The notes under the pieces were generated by a model. It did not search any database, was not told where the DNA came from, and saw only the letters and a program-made list of their open reading frames with translations. 64,000 nt of DNA, from NCBI RefSeq assembly GCF_003573545.1, contig NZ_QWET01000011.1:62001-126000 (forward strand), written 5' to 3'. The position numbers were made by a program, and so were the translations under genes. Source of the DNA: Mariniphaga sediminis. Lineage in GTDB: Bacteria > Bacteroidota > Bacteroidia > Bacteroidales > Prolixibacteraceae. Positions 38,058-46,575 of the stretch are shown piece after piece. The stretch's first letter is position 1. Each line of letters opens with the position of its first letter.

Positions 38058-38135
38058 GAGTAGAGAGATCCTTTTGTAGAAAAAGTAGCACCCTCTGGTA
38101 TGTTTTAAAAAGATGGCTCCCTAAAAAATCTTTAT

Positions 38136-38143
38136 TACTTTTG
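38136..38143 (+). promoter_or_regulatory. Candidate -7 element for the DUF5063 gene
   Basis: TACTTTTG matches TAnnTTTG 25 nt upstream of the ATG at 38169. No TTTG at the expected -33 spacing. Confidence 0.4.
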
Positions 38144-38168
38144 CAGCGTTTCTCAGTTTCAGTAAATA

Positions 38169-38801
38169 ATGAGTGAAGCGAATTTACATCCGTTGGTTTA
38201 CTCCAAAAATGTGGTTGAGTTTGTTACGGTAGCCAGTGAGTTTTGCGGGTTGATTGAAAAAGTTCACCGTATTCCGGTTGAGCAGAATCTAAAGAGCCTG
38301 CAAAAGGTATTGCCGTTGCTTTATCTGAAGGCCGCCTTACTCCCCAAAACGGAAAAGATGTTGGAGGAGGAGTTGGAAAAATATGTATCCGAGTTGGATT
38401 ACAATGTGTGGCAGCAACGTTGGCTTGAAGCGTTGGGAGAATACGACAGCTACTACGAAGTATTTGATCCCGACATTCAGTTTGGGGAAGAGATGGTGAC
38501 AGCCAGCATTTCGGAAAGCCTGATGGATATTTACCAGGACTTAAAGGACTTTATAACAGCTTACAGCCTTGGAAATGAAGAAATAATGAATGATGCTTTG
38601 TATGACAGCGTTTTTCATTTTGAAGATTTTTGGGGTCAGAGGCTGGTCAATGTGCTGAGAGCTGTCCATAAGCTGATAACGGATGCCGTTGAATTTCCGG
38701 GCGATGGCGGGACTGGGAGAGAAGATGATGAAATAAAACCGGGAACGGGCAATCCGGAATGGCTTGATAAGTTTTGGGGAACCCAGTCCGATGAAGAGTG
38801 A
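38169..38801 (+). CDS. DUF5063 domain-containing protein
   Basis: 210 residues, mostly helical and acidic, with the DUF5063 pattern (VEFVTVASEFCGLIEKVH, LPLLYLKAALLP, ISESLMDIYQDLKDFI, FHFEDFWGQRLVNVLRAVH). Function unknown. It overlaps the start of the 3'-5' exonuclease gene by 11 bp and is followed by a methyltransferase, a pairing with the exonuclease that appears widespread in the phylum. A role with the exonuclease in RNA metabolism would be inference. Confidence 0.85.
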   Translation: MSEANLHPLVYSKNVVEFVTVASEFCGLIEKVHRIPVEQNLKSLQKVLPLLYLKAALLPKTEKMLEEELEKYVSELDYNVWQQRWLEALGEYDSYYEVFDPDIQFGEEMVTASISESLMDIYQDLKDFITAYSLGNEEIMNDALYDSVFHFEDFWGQRLVNVLRAVHKLITDAVEFPGDGGTGREDDEIKPGTGNPEWLDKFWGTQSDEE

Positions 38802-39378
38802 AAAGATGTTTAAAGAAAGTATATCCAAAGAAGAATTGACCGATTTGCCGTTGCGGTGGTTCGAAGGGGAAATTTATGTGATTGACAAGCCAGAGCAGGT
38901 GAACGATGTGGCCGAATTCCTTTCAACGCAATCATTGATTGGTTTTGACACCGAAACAAGGCCGTCTTTTAAAAAAGGAGTTATTAATAAAGTGGCGCTT
39001 TTACAGCTCTCCACACCCAACGAAGCTTTTTTAATCAGGGTCAACAAACTGGGGCTTCCCCAGGAAATTCGAAATATATTGTCTGATCCGGGTATCATTA
39101 AGCCCGGTGTGGCTATTCGGGACGATATTAAAGGCCTGCAGGAGATTTCCCCATTTAACCCACATGGGTTTATTGAATTGCAGGATACTGCAAAAGAGAT
39201 TGGTATTCAGAATTTCAGCCTAAAAAAACTTGCGGCCATTGTATTGGGATTTCGTATTTCAAAATCGCAGCAGCTTTCCAATTGGGAGGCGCCCGATCTC
39301 ACAGAGGCCCAGCAAATATATGCGGCTACCGACGCCTGGACAGCCCTGCATATTTATCAAAATTTTTCCGATAATTGA
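38791..39378 (+). CDS. 3'-5' exonuclease (DEDD/RNase D-like)
   Basis: About 195 residues. Exo I FDTETRPSF (DxE), Exo II with IKPGVAIRDDIKGL, and Exo III TDAWTALHIY (the Tyr/Asp pattern of RNase D-type enzymes is approximate). No HRDC domain, so shorter than RNase D. ATG codons at 38791 and 38806 are both possible; the first overlaps DUF5063 and suggests translational coupling. Confidence 0.88.
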   Translation: MKSEKMFKESISKEELTDLPLRWFEGEIYVIDKPEQVNDVAEFLSTQSLIGFDTETRPSFKKGVINKVALLQLSTPNEAFLIRVNKLGLPQEIRNILSDPGIIKPGVAIRDDIKGLQEISPFNPHGFIELQDTAKEIGIQNFSLKKLAAIVLGFRISKSQQLSNWEAPDLTEAQQIYAATDAWTALHIYQNFSDN

Positions 39379-39380
39379 TT

Positions 39381-40571
39381 ATGGCAGAAGACTACATTAA
39401 AATTGTTTTAAAATCAGGGAAAGATCAGTCGCTGAAACGGTTTCATCCCTGGGTGTTTTCAGGCGCCATAAAAAAAATATACGGACAGGTTGCCGAAGGT
39501 GATTTGGTGGCCGTCTTCTCCAATAAAGATGAGTTCCTGGGAATCGGCCATTATCAAATAGGTTCCATCGCCATTCGCATTATCTCTTTTGAAGAGATAA
39601 AACCTGATTTTGCCTTTTGGAAAAGTAAAGTTCAAAAAGCGTGGGATTACCGGAATAAGTTGGGATTTGGCGAAAGTGCTTCCACCAATGTATTCCGGCT
39701 CATTCATGCCGAAGGAGATGGTTTGCCCGGTCTGATTGTGGATTTTTACAATGGCACGGCCGTAATGCAAATGCATTCGATTGGAATGTACTTCATGCGG
39801 GATGAACTGGTAAAAGCGCTACAGGAAGTGCTCGGAGACAAGTTGAAAGCCGTGTATGATAAAAGTGAAAAAACACTTCCTTTTAAAGCGGATATTCAGC
39901 CAACTGATGAGTTGATTTTTGGAGAACCTGAAAGTAATGAGGTGCTGGAGCATGGTCTCCGTTTTAATATCGATTGGGAAAATGGCCAAAAAACCGGCTT
40001 CTTTATCGATCAGCGGGAAAACCGGTTGCTGGTTCAAAAATATGCCTCGGGTTGCGAGGTGCTTAATATGTTTGGATACACTGGCGGGTTTTCTGTTTAT
40101 GCCCTGCAAGGAGGCGCCCGGTTGGTGCATTCAGTTGATGCTTCTGCAAGGGCCATTGACCTGACCAATGAAAATGTTCATCTGAATTTTCCCGGTGATG
40201 GAAGGCACGAGGCATTTGTTGCAGATGGATTTGAGTTTCTGAAAACCATTCAGGATAAATACGACCTGATTATTTTAGACCCCCCTGCATTTGCCAAACG
40301 CCGCAACACACTGCCCCAGGCTTTAAAGGGCTACAAACGAATCAATACCCGTGCTTTTGAGCAGATCCGGAGTGGCGGCATTTTGTTTACTTTTTCCTGT
40401 TCGCAGGTAGTTTCAAAAGACCGTTTCCGCGAAACCGTTTTTTCGGCTGCGGCCATTGCCGGCCGCTCGGTGCGCATCCTGCACCAGCTTTCACAGCCCG
40501 AAGATCATCCTGTGAATATTTATCATCCTGAAGGAGAATACCTGAAAGGACTGGTTTTGTATGTGGAATAA
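39381..40571 (+). CDS. Class I SAM-dependent rRNA methyltransferase (RlmI-like)
   Basis: 396 residues. N-terminal PUA-like RNA-binding domain (about 1-75; IVLKSGKDQSLKRFHPWVFSGA split over its strands), central domain with RLIHAEGDGLPGLIVDFYNG, then a Rossmann methyltransferase: GFFIDQRENR, VLNMFGYTGGFSVYAL and the catalytic DLIILDPPAFAKRR. RlmI makes m5C in 23S rRNA; the presence of FSCSQ supports a Cys-dependent m5C mechanism. ATG 39381 is preferred to TTG 39375. Cotranscribed with the exonuclease (2-bp gap). Confidence 0.88.
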   Translation: MAEDYIKIVLKSGKDQSLKRFHPWVFSGAIKKIYGQVAEGDLVAVFSNKDEFLGIGHYQIGSIAIRIISFEEIKPDFAFWKSKVQKAWDYRNKLGFGESASTNVFRLIHAEGDGLPGLIVDFYNGTAVMQMHSIGMYFMRDELVKALQEVLGDKLKAVYDKSEKTLPFKADIQPTDELIFGEPESNEVLEHGLRFNIDWENGQKTGFFIDQRENRLLVQKYASGCEVLNMFGYTGGFSVYALQGGARLVHSVDASARAIDLTNENVHLNFPGDGRHEAFVADGFEFLKTIQDKYDLIILDPPAFAKRRNTLPQALKGYKRINTRAFEQIRSGGILFTFSCSQVVSKDRFRETVFSAAAIAGRSVRILHQLSQPEDHPVNIYHPEGEYLKGLVLYVE

Positions 40572-40583
40572 TCTTTCAGTAAA

Positions 40584-40616
40584 CTTGGCGTTGAGGAAAT
40601 TGATTTTTTATATTTG
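40584..40616 (+). promoter_or_regulatory. Candidate promoter of the APS reductase gene
   Basis: CTTG at 40584-40587, a 21-nt gap, then TATATTTG (40609-40616) fits the Bacteroidetes consensus. The start point would leave a leader of about 55 nt. Confidence 0.5.
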
Positions 40617-40679
40617 CTGAGTATATGATTTTGGAAGAAAGATAGAGAAAAATACGTTTAAAAATCAAGGATAATTTGG

Positions 40680-41390
40680 ATGGAAGGATTGAAAGCAGCT
40701 CAAAATATAAGTGATAGTTTAGAAGGGAAGTCGATTGTAGAAAAATTGAAATACCTTGCTGAAAGGTACGAAGGGAAGGTCATATTTACTACCAGTTTTG
40801 GTTACGAAGACCAGGTAATAACTGACCTGATTTTCAAAAACGAAATACCTGTCCGGGTTATTACGCTTGATACGGGCCGAATGTTTGAAGAAACCTATAA
40901 GGTGTACCGCACTACCCTTGAAAAGTATGGCAAACCCATTCATGCATATTTCCCGCCGACCGATAAAGTAGAGAAATTATTGCGGGAAAAGGGAACTTTC
41001 AGTTTTTATGAGTCGGTGGAAAATCGCAAAGAGTGCTGTTATATTCGAAAAGTAATTCCGTTGAAACGGGCGTTGGAAGGGAACCAGGTTTGGATTACAG
41101 GGATTCGTGCTGCCCAATCGGCCAACCGTAGTAACCTGGCCGAATTCGAATGGGACGAGGGCAACCATATTGTAAAATACAACCCATTATTAGACTGGAG
41201 CCTGGATGAAGTTAAACAGTATGTCAAAGAAAATCATGTTCCGTATAATATATTGCACGACAAAGGATTTGTTAGTATTGGCTGCGAGCCCTGTACGCGT
41301 GCAATAAAGCCAGGCGAAGATTTTCGTGCAGGACGCTGGTGGTGGGAGCAAAACACAGGAAAAGAGTGTGGGTTGCACGAGTCGAAGTAA
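40680..41390 (+). CDS. cysH: Adenylyl-sulfate (APS) reductase, [4Fe-4S] assimilatory type
   Basis: 236 residues. Reduces activated sulfate to sulfite with thioredoxin. PP-loop-like FTTSFGYEDQVI and LDTGRMFEETY. The Cys119-Cys120 and Cys202-x-x-Cys205 pairs are the [4Fe-4S] signature of APS-using enzymes, absent from E. coli PAPS reductase. The catalytic Cys230 is in the C-terminal KECGLHES tail. cysD/cysN and sulfite reductase are not in the window. Confidence 0.93.
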   Translation: MEGLKAAQNISDSLEGKSIVEKLKYLAERYEGKVIFTTSFGYEDQVITDLIFKNEIPVRVITLDTGRMFEETYKVYRTTLEKYGKPIHAYFPPTDKVEKLLREKGTFSFYESVENRKECCYIRKVIPLKRALEGNQVWITGIRAAQSANRSNLAEFEWDEGNHIVKYNPLLDWSLDEVKQYVKENHVPYNILHDKGFVSIGCEPCTRAIKPGEDFRAGRWWWEQNTGKECGLHESK

Positions 41391-41450
41391 CTCAAAACGG
41401 AATTTGTGGTTGTAAACTAACCGCGGGGATTGGCCGAGAGATTAGCTATC

Positions 41451-41804
41451 CTAAAGTTTTTTCAGGTAACCGGATAATTCCTTTGAAGCATTTGCCAAAT
41501 CTGTTTCCACTTCGTTAATCAAAGATGGAATTTGCTCTGTGCTGTTCTTTTCTGCCAAAAGTTGGATTTGTTTTAGCATTTTTCCCGTCTTTTCCATCAT
41601 AAAAATTAACACCGAAGATTTAGCCGTGTGGGCTTCCTTTGCCAGATCCCCAATTTCATTTTTAGTTAAAAACCGGTGCATATTCGTAACAAACTCCGGA
41701 ATCTGGGTAAGGAAAATTCCAATTAATTCCTTTTTAAAACTGACGTCTCCGCCAGATATTTCCTCCAGATAGCTTAGGTCAACGTAATCAAATTGTTCAT
41801 TCAT
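41451..41804 (-). CDS. Orphan HPt (histidine phosphotransfer) protein
   Basis: 117 residues from ATG 41804 (an ATG at 41816 adds four). Four-helix HPt fold. The phospho-acceptor His is in KEAHTAKSSVLIF, and the preceding YLEEISGGDVSFKKELIGIF is the typical HPt first helix. No hybrid kinase or response regulator is adjacent, so it must serve a remote phosphorelay. Confidence 0.82.
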   Translation of the reverse strand: MNEQFDYVDLSYLEEISGGDVSFKKELIGIFLTQIPEFVTNMHRFLTKNEIGDLAKEAHTAKSSVLIFMMEKTGKMLKQIQLLAEKNSTEQIPSLINEVETDLANASKELSGYLKKL

Positions 41805-42014
41805 CCTCCATTCCATAAAAATAGCGCTGCAATTTAAGGAAATAATTGAACATTCAATTTATAAAAACGATGATAAAATTCATGTCTTAGGGAAAGCGTA
41901 ATCCATAGTTTTGCATATTTTAGTCATTTTTTAGCAATTATAGAACTTGAAACGAGCCGTGAGTATGATATTTACACACTGCCGGATTTTCATATAGGTG
42001 AGTTATCTGTCTGG

Positions 42015-42043
42015 CTTGCATAACCAGGCATGATTTACCTTTG
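42015..42043 (+). promoter_or_regulatory. Candidate gcvT promoter
   Basis: CTTG (42015-42018), a 17-nt gap and TACCTTTG (42036-42043), 20 nt upstream of the gcvT ATG. The predicted leader is too short for a glycine riboswitch. The preceding region back to the HPt start (41817-42014) shows no gene. Confidence 0.5.
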
Positions 42044-42063
42044 AAAACTAACAATTATAAAAC

Positions 42064-43146
42064 ATGAAATTAACTGCATTAAACGAGGTACACAAAAAAG
42101 CAGGTGCCAAAATGGTTGAGTTTGCCGGGTATGAAATGCCCGTTGAGTACAGTGGAATAAAAGACGAGCATTTTACTGTACGCGATAAGGTAGGGGTTTT
42201 TGATGTTTCCCATATGGGCGAATTTTGGGTGAAAGGCCCCCAGGCGCTTGAACTGGTAAAAAAAATTTCGTCAAATGACCCTACCATTCTCAGGCCCGGG
42301 CAGGCACAATACACTTGTTTTCCTAATGGCAAGGGAGGTATTGTAGACGATTTTCTGGTATATTTTTTCGAACCCGAAAAATATTTAATGGTAGTGAATG
42401 CTGCTAACATTGAAAAAGATTGGGAGTGGGTGAACAGTCAGAACGATTGTGGGGCCGAACTGGAAAATGTATCTGACAGTATAAGCCAGTTGGCTGTGCA
42501 GGGGCCCAATGCCCTCAGTACATTGCAAAAACTTACGGATGTAAATTTGAACGAGATTCGGTTTTACAGTTTTGTCGTCGGAAAAATGGCCGGTCTGGAC
42601 GATATTATAATTTCTGCCACAGGTTATACCGGAGCCGGCGGATTTGAACTTTATTGCAAAAATGAAGATACAGTCAAATTATGGACTGCCGTTTTTGATG
42701 CGGGAGAAGAATTTGGAATCAAGCCGGTAGGTCTGGGAGCCCGGGATACCCTCCGCCTCGAAATGGGGTATTGTCTTTACGGAAATGATATTGACGATAC
42801 AACTTCACCCATTGAAGCCGGGTTGGGTTGGATAACAAAGTTTAACAATGACCGCCGGTTTATTGATCGAGATTTTCTGATGATGCAAAAAACCGAAGGG
42901 ATTTCCCGCCGGCTTAGAGGGTTTGTAATGCTCGAAAGAGGGATTCCTCGTCAAGGGTATGAATTGGTTGATTCCAGTGGATTAGTGATAGGAAAAGTAA
43001 CTTCGGGAACACAGTCGCCTGTTCTTGGAAAAGGAATTGGAATGGGATATGTAGCGCGTGAATATTCCGCTTTCGGAACAGGAATATTTGTGAAAATCAG
43101 AAATAAAACCATTCCGGCTGAGATTGTAAAACTGCCTTTTATTTAA
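42064..43146 (+). CDS. gcvT: Glycine cleavage system T protein (aminomethyltransferase)
   Basis: 360 residues, normal length. Transfers the aminomethyl carbon from the H protein to tetrahydrofolate. Typical segments: [73 protein letters not shown] and [13 protein letters not shown]. gcvH and gcvP are not nearby. The serine genes downstream link it to one-carbon metabolism. Confidence 0.96.
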   Translation: MKLTALNEVHKKAGAKMVEFAGYEMPVEYSGIKDEHFTVRDKVGVFDVSHMGEFWVKGPQALELVKKISSNDPTILRPGQAQYTCFPNGKGGIVDDFLVYFFEPEKYLMVVNAANIEKDWEWVNSQNDCGAELENVSDSISQLAVQGPNALSTLQKLTDVNLNEIRFYSFVVGKMAGLDDIIISATGYTGAGGFELYCKNEDTVKLWTAVFDAGEEFGIKPVGLGARDTLRLEMGYCLYGNDIDDTTSPIEAGLGWITKFNNDRRFIDRDFLMMQKTEGISRRLRGFVMLERGIPRQGYELVDSSGLVIGKVTSGTQSPVLGKGIGMGYVAREYSAFGTGIFVKIRNKTIPAEIVKLPFI

Positions 43147-43214
43147 ATATTCTTTAAATAACTGTCGTTTCATTTTTTTCTTTTCAAAAAATAGCTTTCT
43201 TTTTCAGAATCGAA

Positions 43215-43222
43215 TAAATTTG
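43215..43222 (+). promoter_or_regulatory. Candidate serC -7 element
   Basis: TAAATTTG matches TAnnTTTG exactly, about 50 nt upstream of the serC ATG. Only a weak TTTC-like sequence is at the -33 position. Confidence 0.4.
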
Positions 43223-43273
43223 TAGCCCTGATGACCAATTGATTTTATAAAGTTCACCTAAAAAGTTACAGGA

Positions 43274-44344
43274 ATGAAAAAGCACAATTTTTATGCAGGG
43301 CCTTCTATTTTGCCCGAATTTACTAAAGGAAAGACAGCCGAAGCTGTTACAAATTTTGCTGGTACCGGCCTTTCGGTAATGGAAGTTTCGCACCGGAGCA
43401 AAGAGTTTGTTGCCGTTATGTCTGAAGCGCAGGCTTTGATTAAGGAATTGCTCCAGGTTCCCGACGGATATTCGGTACTTTTCCTGCAGGGAGGCGCCAG
43501 TACCCAGTTTTTAATGGTACCTTACAATTTGATGGGTAAAAAATCAGCTTATCTGAATACCGGATCCTGGGCTTCGAAGGCCATTAAAGAAGCTAAACTT
43601 TTTGGTGATGTGGTGGAGGTAGCCTCTTCAAAAGACGCAAACTTTAATTATATTCCCAAAGATTATGTAGTTCCTGCCGATGCCGATTATTTTCATATCA
43701 CTTCCAACAATACGATTTACGGAACCGAATTGCTGAGCGACCCTGACGTAGGTATACCGCTGGTTGCCGACATGTCGTCGGACATTCTCAGCCGCCCCAT
43801 TGATGTTGCCAAATACAATTTAATTTATGCCGGGGCGCAAAAAAATCTGGGGCCATCGGGCGCTACGGTAGTTATTGTTAAAGATGAGGCACTGGGTAAA
43901 GTTGACAGACCCATTCCGACAATGCTTAACTACAAAACGCATATTGACAAAGAATCCATGTTCAATACACCGGCTACTCTGCCCATATTTGCATGCCTGC
44001 AAACATTGCGTTGGCTGAAGGAAAACGGTGGGGTGGAAGCCATGGAAAAAACAAATATCGAAAAGGCAGCTCTGCTTTATAATGAACTTGACCGGAATAA
44101 ACTGTTCGTGCCAACAGTAACTGATCCTAATGACCGTTCGCGCATGAATGTTACGTTTGTGATGGCACCTGAATATACAGAACTTGAAAAAGATTTTCTC
44201 GACTTTGCCACTGCAAAAGGAATGGTGGGGATTAAAGGACACCGATCGGTCGGAGGATTCAGGGCATCCATTTATAATGCCATGCCCGCTGAGAGTGTAA
44301 AAGCGCTGGTAGAGGCCATGCAGGATTTTGAAAAGAATAAATAG
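43274..44344 (+). CDS. serC: Phosphoserine aminotransferase
   Basis: 356 residues. PLP-dependent second step of serine synthesis (also pyridoxal synthesis). Starts [15 protein letters not shown], with [11 protein letters not shown], the PLP lysine 190 in [12 protein letters not shown] and the C-terminal [17 protein letters not shown]. First of the serC-serA-DUF1015 set; an intrinsic terminator lies between it and serA. Confidence 0.96.
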   Translation: MKKHNFYAGPSILPEFTKGKTAEAVTNFAGTGLSVMEVSHRSKEFVAVMSEAQALIKELLQVPDGYSVLFLQGGASTQFLMVPYNLMGKKSAYLNTGSWASKAIKEAKLFGDVVEVASSKDANFNYIPKDYVVPADADYFHITSNNTIYGTELLSDPDVGIPLVADMSSDILSRPIDVAKYNLIYAGAQKNLGPSGATVVIVKDEALGKVDRPIPTMLNYKTHIDKESMFNTPATLPIFACLQTLRWLKENGGVEAMEKTNIEKAALLYNELDRNKLFVPTVTDPNDRSRMNVTFVMAPEYTELEKDFLDFATAKGMVGIKGHRSVGGFRASIYNAMPAESVKALVEAMQDFEKNK

Positions 44345-44345
44345 A

Positions 44346-44379
44346 AAAAAATGCAGGGCAGGGACCCTGCATTTTTTTT
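44346..44379 (+). terminator. Strong intrinsic terminator between serC and serA
   Basis: Stem of about 13 bp (aaaaaatgcaggg with ccctgcatttttt) and a 6-nt loop followed by a T run, wholly within the 48-bp serC-serA gap. Confidence 0.8.
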
Positions 44380-44392
44380 AAAATAACGGGTA

Positions 44393-45319
44393 ATGAAAAA
44401 AATACTGATCGCAACCGAAAAACCATTTGCCCCTGTTGCTCTGAAAAAAATAGAAAAGGTTTTTGACAAAGCAGGGAAAAACTATCAACTCGTTTTGCTC
44501 GAAAGTTATAAAGAGCGGAAAGAATTGCTTCAGGCTGTTGCTGATGCGCAGGCACTAATCGTTAGAAGCGATAAAGTGGACGCAGAAGTGTTTGAGGCTG
44601 CTTCTAACCTTCAGGTTGTGATCAGGGCAGGAGCCGGGTATGATAATGTGGATTTGGAAGCAGCAACTGCTAGGGGAGTGGTGGTGATGAATACACCCGG
44701 ACAAAACTCCAATGCTGTGGCAGAGTTGGCGATTGGACTGGCTATTTTCGGATTACGCGAATTATTTAGTGGAAAACCAGGGGGCGAATTGCGTGGCCGT
44801 ACACTCGGCCTGCACGGGTTTGGTTATGTAGCCCGGAATGTTTTTCGCATTGCCCGCGCATTCGGGATGAAAGTAATTGTTTATACCCGCTACAGTAAAG
44901 GCGCCGCAGCAGCTATCGGACTGAAAGTTACCCATTCGCTTGAACAGCTTTACGCGAAAAGCGATGTGGTTTCCATTCATGTGCCGGCCCGTGGCGAGCA
45001 TATTAAGTCAGTAAGCTACGAAATATTAAATGAGCTGAAGGATGGAGCTGTTCTGGTTAATACCGCCCGGAAGGAAGTGGTAAATGAACCTGACCTGGTG
45101 CGGATTATGGAAGAAAAGCCGAATTTTAAGTATATGTCGGATATTACACCCGACTGTGAAAACATTTTTAAAGAAAAATTTGAGGGACGTTACTTTTTTA
45201 CGCCGAAAAAGGCCGGCGCTCAAACTGCCGAGGCAAACATTAACGCCGGGGTGGCAGCAGCCGAACAGATTGTAGCCTTTTTTGAAAAAGGTGATCGTAC
45301 GTTCCAGGTGAATAAATAA
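44393..45319 (+). CDS. serA: 3-phosphoglycerate dehydrogenase (short form)
   Basis: 308 residues. First step of serine synthesis. Substrate-binding IRAGAGYDNVDLEAA, Rossmann GLHGFGYVARNVFRIA, and NTARKEVVNEPDL with the conserved Arg. There is no ACT or allosteric domain. Where most family members have the catalytic His (TPH), this protein has Lys272 (FTPKKAGAQTAEAN). A Lys at this place is known from the short Bacteroidota-like and Entamoeba-type enzymes, so it is likely active. The gene starts 13 bp after a terminator. Confidence 0.92.
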   Translation: MKKILIATEKPFAPVALKKIEKVFDKAGKNYQLVLLESYKERKELLQAVADAQALIVRSDKVDAEVFEAASNLQVVIRAGAGYDNVDLEAATARGVVVMNTPGQNSNAVAELAIGLAIFGLRELFSGKPGGELRGRTLGLHGFGYVARNVFRIARAFGMKVIVYTRYSKGAAAAIGLKVTHSLEQLYAKSDVVSIHVPARGEHIKSVSYEILNELKDGAVLVNTARKEVVNEPDLVRIMEEKPNFKYMSDITPDCENIFKEKFEGRYFFTPKKAGAQTAEANINAGVAAAEQIVAFFEKGDRTFQVNK

Positions 45320-45323
45320 TAAT

Positions 45324-46574
45324 ATGGCAAAAGTAAAACCATTCAGGGGGCTGAGACCTCCGCAGGAAATAGCAAAAGAACTGGCGTGCCTTCCTTACGA
45401 TGTAATGAATTCGGAAGAGGCAGCGCAAATGGCAAAGGGTAAAGAAACATCGTTGTTGCGTATTACACGCGCGGAAATTGAATGTCCCGGTGTGGATGAC
45501 ATTCATTCTGAAGCAGTGTACAATAAAGCGCTGGAGAATTTCAGAATGTTTCAGGAAAAAGGATGGCTTGTTCAGGACGATACCCCCCGTTATTATATTT
45601 ATGCCCAAACCATGAACGGGCGCACACAATATGGAATTGTGGGTGGAGCAGCATGTTCCGATTATGAAGAAGGGTTGATAAAAAAACATGAACTCACCCG
45701 GCCTGAAAAAGAAGAAGACCGGATGGTGCTAACACGTTACCTGGATGCCAATATCGAACCCGTATTTTTTTCTTACAAAGCAGTACCTGAAATCGATGCC
45801 ATTGTGGAGGAGGTAGTAACCAATAATACTCCCGACTATGATTTTACTGCGGAGGATGGCTTCGGTCATCATTTTTGGGTAGTGTACGATGCGGATAAAA
45901 ATAAGGCCATTGAAACACTTTTTGAAGAAAAAGTACCCTGTACATATGTGGCTGACGGGCATCACCGGACTGCCGCTGCTGCGAGAATAGGCATTGAAAA
46001 AACAGCTCAGAACCCAAATCATACAGGGGAAGAAGAATACAACTTTTTTATGGCAGTTCATTTCCCTGACAACCAGTTGCAGATTATAGATTACAACCGG
46101 TTGGTTACCGATCTGAACGGCCTTTCAGATAATGCATTTCTGGCAGAACTCAATAAAGCTTTTGAGGTGGAGAATATGGGGACTGAAATTTACAAACCGG
46201 GCCGATTGCATGAATTCAGCCTTTATCTTTCCGGAAGCTGGTATAAACTTACTGCGCGCCAGGGTACTTTTAATGATGAGGATCCTATCGGTGTGCTCGA
46301 TGTTACTATTTTGTCGGAGCAGGTATTGGGGCCCCTTTTGGATATTACCGATTTGCGTACCTCAAAGCGTATCGATTTTGTGGGCGGTATCCGTGGCTTG
46401 GGCGAGTTGAAAAAACGTGTGGATTCCGGTGAAATGAAAGCTGCCTTTGCGTTGTACCCTGTTTCGATGCAGCAACTTATTAATATTGCCGACAGTGGAA
46501 ATATCATGCCACCTAAAACTACGTGGTTCGAACCGAAACTTCGTTCCGGGCTCTTAATTCATAAGCTTGGATAA
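45324..46574 (+). CDS. DUF1015 family protein
   Basis: 416 residues of the DUF1015 family: PFRGLRPPQEIAKELACLPY at the start and CTYVADGHHRTAAAARIG in the middle, the latter resembling a catalytic or ligand-binding core. Commonly found next to serA/serC in Bacteroidota and Clostridia. Some family members have been proposed as serine kinases (SerK-type); the DGHHR segment fits that family, but activity here is unproven. 4 bp after serA, so probably translationally linked. Confidence 0.85.
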   Translation: MAKVKPFRGLRPPQEIAKELACLPYDVMNSEEAAQMAKGKETSLLRITRAEIECPGVDDIHSEAVYNKALENFRMFQEKGWLVQDDTPRYYIYAQTMNGRTQYGIVGGAACSDYEEGLIKKHELTRPEKEEDRMVLTRYLDANIEPVFFSYKAVPEIDAIVEEVVTNNTPDYDFTAEDGFGHHFWVVYDADKNKAIETLFEEKVPCTYVADGHHRTAAAARIGIEKTAQNPNHTGEEEYNFFMAVHFPDNQLQIIDYNRLVTDLNGLSDNAFLAELNKAFEVENMGTEIYKPGRLHEFSLYLSGSWYKLTARQGTFNDEDPIGVLDVTILSEQVLGPLLDITDLRTSKRIDFVGGIRGLGELKKRVDSGEMKAAFALYPVSMQQLINIADSGNIMPPKTTWFEPKLRSGLLIHKLG

Positions 46575-46575
46575 A

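Noticed and set aside
41950-42063. Glycine riboswitch before gcvT
   Set aside because: The predicted leader is only about 15 nt and no tandem aptamer pattern is seen.
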